Source of the DNA: an uncultured Desulfobulbus sp.
GTDB taxonomy: Bacteria; Desulfobacterota; Desulfobulbia; Desulfobulbales; Desulfobulbaceae
Direction of reading: 5' to 3'
Assembly: GCF_963665445.1 (NCBI RefSeq)
Contig: NZ_OY762276.1
Span: 1,334,001-1,398,000 of the forward strand
DNA: 64,000 nt
Shown: piece after piece, positions 45,455 to 54,780 of the stretch
Layout: every line of letters starts with the position of its first letter
Position numbering within the stretch: the first letter of the stretch is position 1
The notes under the pieces: model-generated
Database searches by the model: none
The model's input: only the letters and a program-made list of their open reading frames with translations
What the model was told of the DNA's origin: nothing
Program-made: the position numbers and the translations under genes

Positions 45455-46624
45455 GTGATTCAGATAGGGCTGGAAAAAATCTGTGACGGAAAAGATCCGC
45501 GACTCGGCGGCAAGCGTTTTGGTCTGCTCTCCAATCAGGCCTCAACCAACCGTCAATTTGTACATGGCAGGGATTTGTTGCTGCAGGTCTATCCTGGCCA
45601 GATGACCTGCCTGTTTTCTCCCCAACATGGTTTTTTCAGTGAGAAACAGGATAACATGGTGGAATCCGACCACCAGGTGGATGCGGCCAGTGGTTTGCCG
45701 GTGTATTCGCTCTATGGTGAAACCCGCCGTCCGTATCCGGCCATGTTTGAAGGGATAGATCTGCTGCTTATCGATCTCATCGATGTCGGCACCCGGGTGT
45801 ATACCTTTGTGTGGACCGTGCTCTATTGCCTTGAGGTGGCCGCGGAAAACGGGATCAAGGTGATCATCCTCGATCGTCCTAATCCCATCGGCGGCCATCG
45901 TATCGAAGGCAATGTTTTGCAGATGGACTGCAGCTCCTTTGTCGGCCTGCATACCATTCCCATGCGCCATGGACTTACAGTTGGGGAATTGGCGCTGCTG
46001 TGCACAAGGGAAAGAGGGATCAATGTTGACCTCGAGGTGGTTCCCGTCTCCAACTGGAAACGTTCCATGCTCTTCCCCGCAACCGGGTTTCCCTGGCTTT
46101 CTCCCTCGCCGAACATGCCCACCTTGAACACAGCCTTGGTCTATCCGGGACAGGTTATCTGGGAGGGGACAAACGTTTCCGAGGCTCGCGGCACGACCTT
46201 GCCTTTCGAACTTTTCGGCACCCCATTCCTCAACCATCGAGAAGTGCTAGATTTCCTGCAGAAAACGGATCTGCCCGGTTGTTTTCTTCGCCCCCTGTGC
46301 TTTGAACCGACCTCCGGCAAGTGGATGGGGACGACATGCAATGGCTTTCAGATCCATGTGACCGATGCGGAATCCTTTTTCCCCTATCGAACCAGTCTTG
46401 CCCTTTTGCAGGCAATGCTCCAGCTTTATCCTGACCAGTTCGCCTACAAGCAGCCCCCCTATGAGTATGAGTTCGACCGGCTGCCCCTGGATTTGATTCT
46501 TGGTGATCGTTCCGTGCGTGAGGCGCTGGAACAAGGCGTAGCAATTCTTGACATTGAAAGGGGGTGGCAGCAAGGGTTGGCTGACTACCGGCAACGGATC
46601 GAGGCTGTTTTACTTTACGATTAA
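45455..46624 (+). CDS. NamZ-like (DUF1343) exo-N-acetylmuramidase family protein
   Basis: 389 residues from GTG 45455 with GGGAGG upstream. DUF1343 hallmarks are LLSNQAST, FSPQHGFF, LLIDLIDVGTRVYTFVWT, ILDRPNPIGG, MRHGLTVGELA, FPWLSPSPNMPTL and WEGTNVSEARGTTLPFE. Characterised NamZ enzymes remove terminal MurNAc from peptidoglycan fragments. No signal peptide is visible, so this copy would act in the cytoplasm, fitting muropeptide recycling rather than extracellular digestion. It leads directly into the lipid A genes. Confidence 0.88.
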   Translation: MIQIGLEKICDGKDPRLGGKRFGLLSNQASTNRQFVHGRDLLLQVYPGQMTCLFSPQHGFFSEKQDNMVESDHQVDAASGLPVYSLYGETRRPYPAMFEGIDLLLIDLIDVGTRVYTFVWTVLYCLEVAAENGIKVIILDRPNPIGGHRIEGNVLQMDCSSFVGLHTIPMRHGLTVGELALLCTRERGINVDLEVVPVSNWKRSMLFPATGFPWLSPSPNMPTLNTALVYPGQVIWEGTNVSEARGTTLPFELFGTPFLNHREVLDFLQKTDLPGCFLRPLCFEPTSGKWMGTTCNGFQIHVTDAESFFPYRTSLALLQAMLQLYPDQFAYKQPPYEYEFDRLPLDLILGDRSVREALEQGVAILDIERGWQQGLADYRQRIEAVLLYD

Positions 46625-46735
46625 TACAAAGTGCAGTATTCTCGCCAGTTCTTATCCTCATTCCAATCGATTGTCAGTGGATTTCATCCGCTGAATTCCA
46701 GAGATAACGTCGTTTTTTTCGGAGAAAATTTTAAG

Positions 46736-47782
46736 GTGCCTCGAGAATACAGTTTGCAGCAGCTTGCGGATTTGGTGGGTGGGCAGATTCAGGGGGACCC
46801 GAATATTGTGATTCGGGGACTGAACGGCATTGAATATGCTCGGAGCCAGGAGCTCACCTTTGTGCTGAATACAAAGCAATTACCGCTGCCGGAACATTGC
46901 CAGGCATCAGCCTGTATTGCCCCTACTGGGGCCGAAGGGGCCGGTCTTCCCCTGATTCTCTCGGATCAACCATCGGTAGCCGCAGCCAAAATTCATTCCG
47001 TCCTGGTCAACGAGCCCTTTCAAGCGACCGGGGTGCATCCCTCGGCGGTGGTGGGCGAAAATTGTTCCATTCCTCAAGAGGTGAGTGTTGGCGCACTGGT
47101 TTGCCTGGGCGACAATGTAACCCTTGGCCAGCGTGTTACCCTTCATCCGGGAGCCGTCGTCGGCGATGGGGTTTCGATTGGCGATGATACGGTTGTTCAT
47201 GCCAATGTTATTATCGCCGCTGGTTGCATTATCGGAAAACGGGTTATCTTGTACCACGGTGCTGTTATCGGCAGTGACGGGTTTGGTTTTGCCACCGACA
47301 AGATGGGATTTCATCATAAAAAACCGCAGGTCGGCATCGTCCGTATCGATGATGAGGTGGAGATCGGAGCCAACAGCTGCGTTGATCGTGCAGCCTTTGG
47401 GGTTACCTGGATTAAAGCCGGTACCCGCATCGATAATCTGGTCATGGTTGGCCATAATGTGACTATCGGTGAAAATTCGGTCCTTGTAGCCCAGGTCGGC
47501 ATTGCCGGTAGCACCACTCTGGGGCGGAATGTCGTTTTGGGGGCAAAGGCTGGAGTTGCCGGCCATCTCCATCTTGATGACCAGGTTATGGCGGCCGCCA
47601 AAAGCGGCATTCACAACAGTCAACCCAAAGGGGCTATTGTTGGGGGGACTCCGGCGATCGAGATGAAAAAATGGGGCCGTGCCTCTGCCGCTTATGGGCG
47701 TTTGCCTGAAATGGTCAAGGAATTACGGCGGTTGCGTAAAGAAGTTGAACGGCTCAGTGCGCTTATCGATTCTGCGGAGTAA
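46736..47782 (+). CDS. lpxD: UDP-3-O-(3-hydroxyacyl)glucosamine N-acyltransferase
   Basis: 348 residues from GTG 46736, which starts right at the usual LpxD N-terminus ([18 protein letters not shown]). An upstream in-frame GTG at 46631 would add 35 residues that do not look like LpxD. The uridine-binding N-domain is followed by left-handed beta-helix hexapeptides and the catalytic His in [12 protein letters not shown]. It adds the N-linked acyl chain in the third step of lipid A synthesis. Confidence 0.92.
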   Translation: MPREYSLQQLADLVGGQIQGDPNIVIRGLNGIEYARSQELTFVLNTKQLPLPEHCQASACIAPTGAEGAGLPLILSDQPSVAAAKIHSVLVNEPFQATGVHPSAVVGENCSIPQEVSVGALVCLGDNVTLGQRVTLHPGAVVGDGVSIGDDTVVHANVIIAAGCIIGKRVILYHGAVIGSDGFGFATDKMGFHHKKPQVGIVRIDDEVEIGANSCVDRAAFGVTWIKAGTRIDNLVMVGHNVTIGENSVLVAQVGIAGSTTLGRNVVLGAKAGVAGHLHLDDQVMAAAKSGIHNSQPKGAIVGGTPAIEMKKWGRASAAYGRLPEMVKELRRLRKEVERLSALIDSAE

Positions 47783-47908
47783 TCCTCCAACAAGCAATAA
47801 CTGCATTCCCAACGCAAACTGACCGCTCGGACAACCGTCGAGGACGGGTTGCTCGATATCTTTGTTGCGATTGTTGGAAAGAACGACAAAAAAAGGATAC
47901 ATCAGACC

Positions 47909-48349
47909 ATGGATATACAACTGCCTATAGAAATACCCAAAATAATGGAGATTCTGCCCCATCGCTATCCGTTCCTTTTGGTGGACCGGATCGTCGAAAT
48001 GGATCGGGGCCAAACAATCACCGGCATAAAAAACGTCACCATGAACGAGCCCTTTTTTCAGGGCCATTTTCCCGGTGAGCCCGTTATGCCAGGCGTTCTC
48101 ATCTTGGAGGCCATGGCGCAGGTGGGCGGCATTCTTGCCTGTCTTTCCGATCCGGAAATGATTGGCCGCCTGGTCTACTTTGCCGGGGTCGACAAAGCCC
48201 GCTTTCGTCGGGTTGTCAGGCCAGGTGATCAGTTGGTCATGAAGTTGGAGATGATCAAACAGAAGGGGAAAGTGATCAAGATGACCGGCAAGGCCTATGT
48301 GGATGAGCAACTGGCTACAGAGGCTGAGTTGATGGCCAGCTTTGCCTAA
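47909..48349 (+). CDS. fabZ: 3-hydroxyacyl-[acyl-carrier-protein] dehydratase FabZ
   Basis: 146 residues with the hot-dog fold signature: HRYPFLLVDRI (catalytic His) and GHFPGEPVMPGVLILEAMAQ (catalytic Glu). It dehydrates 3-hydroxyacyl-ACP in fatty-acid elongation and competes with LpxA/LpxD for the same substrate, which explains its usual place between lpxD and lpxA. I take ATG 47909, with AAGGA 12 bases upstream, rather than the TTG-type extension to 47849. Confidence 0.95.
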   Translation: MDIQLPIEIPKIMEILPHRYPFLLVDRIVEMDRGQTITGIKNVTMNEPFFQGHFPGEPVMPGVLILEAMAQVGGILACLSDPEMIGRLVYFAGVDKARFRRVVRPGDQLVMKLEMIKQKGKVIKMTGKAYVDEQLATEAELMASFA

Positions 48350-48445
48350 AGCGATCCTGGTCGTTGCCGCACCAAGGCCACCACTTTCGCGCTTTTTTTG
48401 CGCACGCCCAGTGCACATTTTTTGTTATTTTAAAAGGATATTTTC

Positions 48446-49243
48446 ATGAACATACATCCGACTGCGGTCATTGACCCTAAAGCGGAATTGGATTCATCGG
48501 TCATTGTCGAACCCTATGCTGTTATCGATGGGCCGGTAAAAATTGGCCCGGAAACCCGAATCGGTGCCCATACCGTGGTCTCGGGCCATACGACTTTGGG
48601 CGCACGCAATACCATCGGGTCCTTTGCCACCATCGGCGCTCCCCCCCAGGATATTCATTACAAGGGGGAACCCACTGAACTGATTATCGGCGACGGCAAT
48701 CAGATTCGTGAGTATGTTTCCATCCATCGCGCTACCGTCAAAGCGACCGGCAAGACTGTTCTTGGAAATAATAACATGGTGATGGCCTACTGTCATATCG
48801 CCCATGACTGTGTCCTGGCCGATCATGTGATCATGGCCAATGTCGCCACCCTTGCCGGCCATGTGGAAATAGGCAGCCATGCCAACCTCGGGGGACTTGT
48901 GGCCGTGCATCAGTTCTGCCGCATCGGCGACTATGCCTATATCGGTGGGATGTCGGGGATCGGACTGGATGTTCCCCCCTATGTGATCATGGAGGGCACC
49001 CGTAACCAGATGCGCATCGCAAGCATCAATAAAATCGGGCTCCGTCGCGCCGGTGTCGATCGGGAAACTATCAAACTACTTGAAGACGCTTTCCGGATTT
49101 TGTTCCGCTCTCCTGAGCTTCTCTTGAAAGATGCCCTGGTGAAACTGGAAGAAGAGATGAAAGACTGCACTGAGGTGCAGAAAATGGTGCAGTTTTTCCA
49201 TTCGAGCAAACGGGGAGTCGTTAAACGTACCCTGGATGACTAA
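48446..49243 (+). CDS. lpxA: UDP-N-acetylglucosamine acyltransferase
   Basis: 265 residues of beta-helix hexapeptide repeats (IHPTAVIDPKAEL, GPETRIGAHTVVSG) with the catalytic His in AYCHIAHDC and the C-terminal helical domain. It transfers the first O-acyl chain to UDP-GlcNAc. AAAAGGA lies upstream. Its last eight bases overlap the start of lpxI. Confidence 0.96.
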   Translation: MNIHPTAVIDPKAELDSSVIVEPYAVIDGPVKIGPETRIGAHTVVSGHTTLGARNTIGSFATIGAPPQDIHYKGEPTELIIGDGNQIREYVSIHRATVKATGKTVLGNNNMVMAYCHIAHDCVLADHVIMANVATLAGHVEIGSHANLGGLVAVHQFCRIGDYAYIGGMSGIGLDVPPYVIMEGTRNQMRIASINKIGLRRAGVDRETIKLLEDAFRILFRSPELLLKDALVKLEEEMKDCTEVQKMVQFFHSSKRGVVKRTLDD

Positions 49244-50087
49244 GGGAGCAGACAATGGCCCCATCGGCCTGATTGCCGGTGGCGGGCAGTTTCCGATACT
49301 CTTTGCCGAGGCTGCACGCGCCAGGGGGCGGCGAGTGGTTGCCATCGGACATGTCAACGAAACCGACAAGGTCCTGGAGACGAAAGCGGATGTCTTCCAC
49401 TGGGTCAAGTTGGGGCAGTTAGGGAAAATAATTAAGTATTTTCACCAGGAAGGGGTTTGCGAAACAGTCTTTGCCGGGACCATTACCAAGACCCGGATTT
49501 TTCGCGATATATTTCCGGATTTTAAAGGATTGACCCTCTGGGGCAAGATAGATATTCGCCAGGATGACGCCATCCTCCGCTCAGTTGCCGGAGCCCTCGA
49601 AGACGAGGGGATTCACGTCCTGCCCTCCACCTGCTACCTGGATCACCTTTTTTTCCCGCAAGGGATCTTGACGCGGAAAAAGCCAAGCTCCGAACAGTGG
49701 GATGATATTCGATTCGGATGGAGAATTGCCCGTGAAATCGGAAGGTTGGATATCGGCCAGTGCGTGGTTGTCCGTGATCGCAGCGTACTGGCAGTGGAGG
49801 CTATCGAGGGAACGGATGCCGCCATACGTCGTGGCGGTGAACTCGGACGCGAGGGAGCCGTGGTCGTGAAGCTGAAAAAGCCCGGGCAGGATTTTCGTTT
49901 TGATTTACCGGCCACAGGCGTCCGCACTATTGAAACCCTTGCTGCAGTCAAAGGGGCCGTTCTTGCTGTCGAGGCCGGCCAATCCCTCCTCTTTGATCCA
50001 GAGGCCATGGTGCAGGCCGCAGATGCAGCTGGTATAGTGGTTGTCGGTCTGGTCGAGGATGAGCATGGGGCATTGCAATATCACTGA
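49236..50087 (+). CDS. lpxI: UDP-2,3-diacylglucosamine pyrophosphatase LpxI
   Basis: 283 residues: N-domain GLIAGGGQFPILFAEAARARGRRVV, then LWGKIDIRQDDAILRSVA, GWRIAREIGRLDIGQCVVV and the C-terminal GREGAVVVKLKKPGQDFRFDLP with TGVRTIE. LpxI replaces LpxH in many alpha- and deltaproteobacteria and yields lipid X. The ATG overlaps lpxA by eight bases, so translation is coupled. LpxB is not in the window. Confidence 0.95.
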   Translation: MTKGADNGPIGLIAGGGQFPILFAEAARARGRRVVAIGHVNETDKVLETKADVFHWVKLGQLGKIIKYFHQEGVCETVFAGTITKTRIFRDIFPDFKGLTLWGKIDIRQDDAILRSVAGALEDEGIHVLPSTCYLDHLFFPQGILTRKKPSSEQWDDIRFGWRIAREIGRLDIGQCVVVRDRSVLAVEAIEGTDAAIRRGGELGREGAVVVKLKKPGQDFRFDLPATGVRTIETLAAVKGAVLAVEAGQSLLFDPEAMVQAADAAGIVVVGLVEDEHGALQYH

Positions 50088-50105
50088 CAGCGATATGAGG
50101 TTCTG

Positions 50106-51491
50106 ATGAAACTGCTTGGGCTGCAAATAGTTGATCTTTTGCGTCAACAACCGATAGGTGAGACCGTGGCCGTTGCGGGATGGCTTCGAACCCGGCGTGA
50201 TTCCGGCGGTTTTTCCTTCCTTGAACTCAACGACGGTTCCTGTCTGCAGTCGATCCAGGTCCTGGCTGAAGACTGTTTGCCCAATTATGAACGGGACGTG
50301 AAGAAGTTGACCACCGGCTGTTCTTTGCGGATCAAAGGGACCTTGGTGGCTTCACCGGCAAAAGGCCAGGCGGTCGAAATTCAGGCCAGTGAGGTTGAAC
50401 TGCTTGGAGGAGCGGATTCGGAAAGTTATCCGCTGCAAAAAAAACGGCATAGTTTTGAATTCCTTCGATCAATTCCTCACCTTCGCCCCAGGACCAATGC
50501 TCTTGGTGCAGTCGCGCGGGTACGGAGTGTCCTCAGCTTTGCCGTTCATCGTTTTTTCCATGAGCAGGGTTTCATTCAGGTCCATACTCCGGTTATCACC
50601 ACTTCCGACTGCGAAGGGGCAGGGGAGATGTTTACCGTGACCGCCCTTGAACCCGCCTCGCTCCAGAGAAGTGATCCTTTTGCCCATGATTTTTTTGGGC
50701 GCCGTGCAGGGCTGACGGTCAGTGGACAGCTTCAGGCGGAGATTTTCGCCCAATCCCATGGTCGGGTGTACACCTTCGGCCCGACCTTTCGCGCGGAAAA
50801 TTCCAACACAAGTCGGCACCTAGCCGAGTTCTGGATGCTTGAACCGGAGATGGCGTTTTGCGATCTTGTAGGCGACATGCAAATGGCAGAGGCGATGGTC
50901 AAGTTTCTTGTCAAGACGGTCCTTGATGAATGCCACGACGATCTGGCCCTGTTCGATCTGCATATCAGCAAGGGGCTGATAAACCGCCTCACGCAGGTGC
51001 GGGATCAACCTTTTGTCCAGCTTACCTATTCCCAGGCGGTCGAGCAACTCGAACAATCGGGCCGATCGTTCGAGTTCCCCGTGCAGTGGGGTATTGACTT
51101 GCAGGCCGAGCATGAGCGGTTTCTCTGTGAGGAGATAGCGCAAGCTCCGGTTGTCGTCACCAATTACCCAAAAGATATCAAACCGTTCTACATGCGGCTT
51201 GATGATGATGGCAGGACAGTGGCGGCCATGGATATCCTTGTGGCAGGCATTGGTGAACTCATCGGCGGTAGCCAGCGGGAAGAGCGTTATGATTTGCTTG
51301 CTCAGCGGATGGAAGGCGCCGGTCTCAACATGGCTGAATATGGTTGGTATCTGGACTTGCGCCGATTCGGTTCCGTGCCCCATGCGGGATTCGGTCTTGG
51401 TTTCGAACGGTTAGTGCAATTTGTCACCGGCATGCAGAATATCCGCGATGTTATTCCTTTTCCGCGTACACCAGGAAGTGCTCCCTGCTGA
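50106..51491 (+). CDS. asnS: Asparaginyl-tRNA synthetase
   Basis: 461 residues, class II. An OB-fold anticodon domain ([20 protein letters not shown]) is followed by motif 1 near [26 protein letters not shown], motif 2 [22 protein letters not shown] and motif 3 [16 protein letters not shown]. The GAGEMF and RTPGSA features favour AsnS over AspS. It ligates Asn to tRNA-Asn. It lies 18 bases after lpxI. Confidence 0.93.
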   Translation: MKLLGLQIVDLLRQQPIGETVAVAGWLRTRRDSGGFSFLELNDGSCLQSIQVLAEDCLPNYERDVKKLTTGCSLRIKGTLVASPAKGQAVEIQASEVELLGGADSESYPLQKKRHSFEFLRSIPHLRPRTNALGAVARVRSVLSFAVHRFFHEQGFIQVHTPVITTSDCEGAGEMFTVTALEPASLQRSDPFAHDFFGRRAGLTVSGQLQAEIFAQSHGRVYTFGPTFRAENSNTSRHLAEFWMLEPEMAFCDLVGDMQMAEAMVKFLVKTVLDECHDDLALFDLHISKGLINRLTQVRDQPFVQLTYSQAVEQLEQSGRSFEFPVQWGIDLQAEHERFLCEEIAQAPVVVTNYPKDIKPFYMRLDDDGRTVAAMDILVAGIGELIGGSQREERYDLLAQRMEGAGLNMAEYGWYLDLRRFGSVPHAGFGLGFERLVQFVTGMQNIRDVIPFPRTPGSAPC

Positions 51492-51520
51492 TTTTCCTGA
51501 TTTTTAAGGAGTGTGATCCC

Positions 51521-53203
51521 ATAACTACTGTAACCGGCAATACCGCAGGACTTAAACCCAAGCAGATTCGGGATCTCGAACGGATAGCGCAGAAAAAAGG
51601 CGTTCCGGATGAGATCCTCGGGCGAGAAACTGCCCGAGCCCTGGCCGCCATCTCCACCGAACTCAATCGCCGTATTGGTCTGTTGATTCATCGTTCCGGC
51701 CAGATCGAGACCGTTATTGTCGGTGATTACGATAGAATCACCATTCCGGCGCTTTCCCATGTGCGAACGTCAGGCGGCCGTCTTCGCGGATTGCGCTGTG
51801 TGCACACGGTTCTTGGGCCTGCGACACCGATCAATGAAGAGGACATCATGGATCTGGCCTGCTTGCGGCTTGATCTCATGGCGGCATTGACCATGCGTGA
51901 TGGTCTGCCCGACCTGCTGCACACGGTCCATCTCATTCCACGGCAAATCGAAGGGAAAGATTGGGCGGCCTTAGCCCCGGTTCATCCGGCACACCAACAC
52001 CTTTCCTGTTTGGCTCTCATTGAGGCCCTTGAAGAAGAGTTTGTTCGCGAGCGACCGATACGCGAGATCGATCAGGGCAAGGATAGGGCGATCTTGGTTT
52101 CGGTGACTACAGGTAGCCGAGAAGAGGCTGAAGATTCGATGGCCGAACTGGCTGAGCTCGCTCGTTCCGACGGGGTTGAGGTCCTTGAGCAGGTTATTCA
52201 ACGCCGCAAACACATTCACCCTCGATTTATTCTCGGGCGGGGCAAGTTGGTGGACATTGTTTTGATGAGCCTGCGTTTGGGGGCGAATCTGCTGCTTTTT
52301 GACCAGGAGCTCAGTCCTTCGCAGATTCGGTCGGTCACCGACCATACCGATCTGCGGGTTATCGATCGTACCCAGTTGATTCTCGATATTTTTGCCCACC
52401 GCGCCCGCTCCCGTGAGGGAAAACTGCAGATCGAGATGGCCCAGCTCAAGTATATGCTCCCCAAACTCACCACCCGTGACGATGCTCTTTCCCGGCTTAC
52501 CGGTGGTATTGGCGCGCGTGGTCCGGGGGAAACCCGTCTTGAAATCGACAAACGGAGAATCAATGATCGGATCGCGCGTCTTGGCAAGGAACTCAAAGCC
52601 GTCGGTGCACAGCGTTTTCACCGCCGCAATCGTCGGCGTAAAAGGGATGTGCCGGTTATTTCCCTTGTTGGGTATACCAATGCGGGGAAATCGACCCTGC
52701 TCAACACGCTCACAAAAAGCGACATTCAGGCAGAAGACCTCCTGTTTGCCACCCTTGATCCCACTTCGAGGAGGTTGCGCTTTCCCGAAGACATGGAGGT
52801 GATCATCACCGATACGGTTGGCTTCATTCGAAATTTGCCTGATGAGTTACTCAAAGCCTTTGAATCTACTTTAGAGGAACTTTTTGAAGCAGACCTGCTG
52901 CTTCATGTCATTGATGTGGCCAATCCCGTGTGGCAACAACAGGTGGAGGTTGTTGAAAAATTGCTCAACCAATTGGAACTTGATTCTATTCCCTGCCTGA
53001 AGGTATTCAATAAAATCGACCAACTTGGGAGTGAGGAACAGTTGCGTTTAGCAAAGAGTACCGAGGGAGTGGGGATAAGTGCAGTCGATGCGACCTCCCT
53101 GGAGCCTTTGCTGCTCAGGGCCCAAGAGATGCTTCGTGCTATTGTCGGAAAAGAGATAAGGGCGGAGCGGGGACGTGGAGATACATCAGCCGTTGATACC
53201 TGA
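51521..53203 (+). CDS. hflX: GTPase HflX
   Basis: About 560 residues. The N-terminal HflX domains (GLKPKQIRDLERIAQKKGVP; FILGRGKLVDI; TQLILDIFAHRARSREGKLQ) lead to a G domain with G1 GYTNAGKST, G3 DTVGF and G4 NKID. HflX splits stalled 70S ribosomes. There is no ATG, GTG or TTG in frame between 51347 and the start of the conserved domain. A good AAGGAG at 51506-51511 sits 9 bases before an in-frame ATA at 51521, which I take as the likely non-canonical start. A TTG at 51344 inside asnS is the only classical alternative. Confidence 0.88.
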   Translation: MTTVTGNTAGLKPKQIRDLERIAQKKGVPDEILGRETARALAAISTELNRRIGLLIHRSGQIETVIVGDYDRITIPALSHVRTSGGRLRGLRCVHTVLGPATPINEEDIMDLACLRLDLMAALTMRDGLPDLLHTVHLIPRQIEGKDWAALAPVHPAHQHLSCLALIEALEEEFVRERPIREIDQGKDRAILVSVTTGSREEAEDSMAELAELARSDGVEVLEQVIQRRKHIHPRFILGRGKLVDIVLMSLRLGANLLLFDQELSPSQIRSVTDHTDLRVIDRTQLILDIFAHRARSREGKLQIEMAQLKYMLPKLTTRDDALSRLTGGIGARGPGETRLEIDKRRINDRIARLGKELKAVGAQRFHRRNRRRKRDVPVISLVGYTNAGKSTLLNTLTKSDIQAEDLLFATLDPTSRRLRFPEDMEVIITDTVGFIRNLPDELLKAFESTLEELFEADLLLHVIDVANPVWQQQVEVVEKLLNQLELDSIPCLKVFNKIDQLGSEEQLRLAKSTEGVGISAVDATSLEPLLLRAQEMLRAIVGKEIRAERGRGDTSAVDT

Positions 53204-53286
53204 GACAGGGCCACGCAATCGGTTGAACGAAGTGGAAAGGAGTATTTTGAACGATTTGAGGTTACTGTCCTCTTACACTGCATTGG

Positions 53287-53757
53287 CTAGTTTTGCAGGA
53301 AAAAACCCAGAGCCTTATCCAAGGCAGTGTTCGATTTAAACTCGCAACCAACAGAGTTTTGGTCGACCGTTCGCACGATGGCCTGTTTTTTTAAAACGGT
53401 CTTGTTCTTGTCATTGAGTTGAAATTCGATATTCAACAGTTGGCCCTTTTCAATACGATGCAAGCCGGAAACAGTAAAGCCAAGACCTCCACGGGATATG
53501 TTGCTGATATGAATGATTCCGCCACCAATGCCTCCCTCGCTGAGAACCTCGTAGGTCCCATGTAAGCTAGTTTGCTTTCGATAGCTGCGGCGAAAGTCGA
53601 GCAAGACGGAGAAAACGTTTTGGCAGCGGCAGCGTACCGAAAAGCTGTGCCGCTGTTGCCGATAACGATCCGCATTGAAGTGTTTCACCGTTTGGCAGGA
53701 CGGGCAAACTATGGTTGCGGTGTTGTTTTCGCGTACGTAAACCTTGACATCAGCCAT
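53287..53757 (-). CDS. PilZ-domain protein with a zinc-ribbon-like N-terminus
   Basis: 156 residues. A CPSC motif near residue 18 and CRCQ near 43 suggest a zinc ribbon. The PilZ domain follows with the c-di-GMP motifs RRSYRKQ (R-x3-R-like) and NISRGG (N-x-S-x2-G). It should sense c-di-GMP; the output is unknown. It starts 5 bases after the stop of the dual-CXXC mini-gene and is third in the pyrE operon. Confidence 0.85.
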   Translation of the reverse strand: MADVKVYVRENNTATIVCPSCQTVKHFNADRYRQQRHSFSVRCRCQNVFSVLLDFRRSYRKQTSLHGTYEVLSEGGIGGGIIHISNISRGGLGFTVSGLHRIEKGQLLNIEFQLNDKNKTVLKKQAIVRTVDQNSVGCEFKSNTALDKALGFFLQN

Positions 53758-53762
53758 AACGC

Positions 53763-53933
53763 TCAGTCATAAATGATAGAGGTGAAGCGTTCCAATTCAG
53801 CTTCGGTTTCAGGATCCAGATCTTTCGCCACCTCATGAATTTGATATTCTTTGTGGCAGCCTTCACAACGGAGCCGCACTTGGCGGCACCGTCGTTGCAC
53901 CTCGAGATGATCACCACATTCTCTGCAGTTCAC
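53763..53933 (-). CDS. Dual-CXXC small zinc-ribbon-like protein (56 aa)
   Basis: A 56-residue protein from GTG 53933: NCRECGDHLEVQRRCRQ, then LRCEGCHKEYQIHEVAKDL and an acidic C-terminus ending TSIIYD. Two CxxC pairs (Cys 3/6 and 23/26) plus Cys 16 suggest a metal- or redox-binding ribbon. Small dual-CXXC proteins, some with selenocysteine, are known in Desulfobacterota; here every position is Cys. It starts 3 bases after pyrE (AGGA overlapping the pyrE end) and stops 5 bases before the PilZ gene, so it is embedded in that operon. Confidence 0.8.
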   Translation of the reverse strand: MNCRECGDHLEVQRRCRQVRLRCEGCHKEYQIHEVAKDLDPETEAELERFTSIIYD

Positions 53934-53936
53934 GTG

Positions 53937-54500
53937 TTATTTTCCTGCCTTGCCTATGAGTTGTTCACGGGTGAACACGGCTTTCAAGGGATATCCTTTT
54001 GCAGCAAGTACTTCTGCGCCACCTTCCTGCCGGTCAACGATAGTCGCAATCAGACCCACCTTGAACCCTTCGTTTTCCACCCGTTCGATTACTTTCAGAA
54101 GCGTGCCCCCGGTAGTGACGACATCTTCCACCAAGGCGACCAGTCCTCCAGGCTGGAGGTTGCTTTTTCCCTCAATGTAGTTTCCCGTGCCATGACCTTT
54201 GGCTTCTTTGCGCACAATAAATGCTGGGATAGGAGCCTTTTGCAGGTAACTCACCAGGGAGACCGCAGTAACCAGTGGATCTGCTCCCAGGGTCATACCT
54301 CCAACACCCATGATGGGTTCAGGATGCTGCCCGATAAGATCATAGAGAAGCCGACCACAAAGATAACTGCCTTCAGCGTCCAGCGTTGTCTGTTTGCCAT
54401 CGACGTAAAAGTCGGATGTTTTTCCAGAGGTCAGGGTGAAGGTTCCCTCCCTGTAAGATTTCTGCAGCAAAAGTTCTTTAAGTCGTTGTCGTTCGTCCAT
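53937..54500 (-). CDS. pyrE: Orotate phosphoribosyltransferase
   Basis: 187 residues from ATG 54500. Features are LTSGKTSDFYVDGKQTTL, GVGGMTLGADPL, FIVRKEAKGHGTGNYIEG and the PRPP-binding motif LVEDVVTTGGTLLKVIE. It converts orotate and PRPP to OMP in pyrimidine synthesis. The in-frame extension to 54626 is not supported. It heads an operon with the dual-CXXC and PilZ genes. Confidence 0.95.
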   Translation of the reverse strand: MDERQRLKELLLQKSYREGTFTLTSGKTSDFYVDGKQTTLDAEGSYLCGRLLYDLIGQHPEPIMGVGGMTLGADPLVTAVSLVSYLQKAPIPAFIVRKEAKGHGTGNYIEGKSNLQPGGLVALVEDVVTTGGTLLKVIERVENEGFKVGLIATIVDRQEGGAEVLAAKGYPLKAVFTREQLIGKAGK

Positions 54501-54780
54501 GTCAAATCCAAATAACAGAAAATGAAAATATAAGTGAGGGTACCCGTTTTGGCGATGAAAGCAAATTATTTTGCAATATTCGTTCAAATGGGTGTTTGTT
54601 TTACCGTGAAACCCGCTTGCCTGCACCTGAAAATGAGCGATCAGTCCCCTTTTCTGTGTGTACTCTTTTGTGAAAAGAATGTGGATTTCTTTGGTAATTC
54701 TTGCAATTTTGAGGTGGCTCGTGGATATTGGGTGAGCAGTAACTCCATTTTCTTAACAGATATTCATCGAGGATCGTCAC

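Noticed and set aside
51344..51520. HflX start at TTG inside asnS
   Set aside because: Would add 59 Cys/Arg-rich residues overlapping asnS with no match to HflX and no ribosome-binding site.
54501..54780. glmS ribozyme or other leader RNA upstream of glmS
   Set aside because: No conserved core recognised; the glmS ribozyme is mainly a Gram-positive feature.
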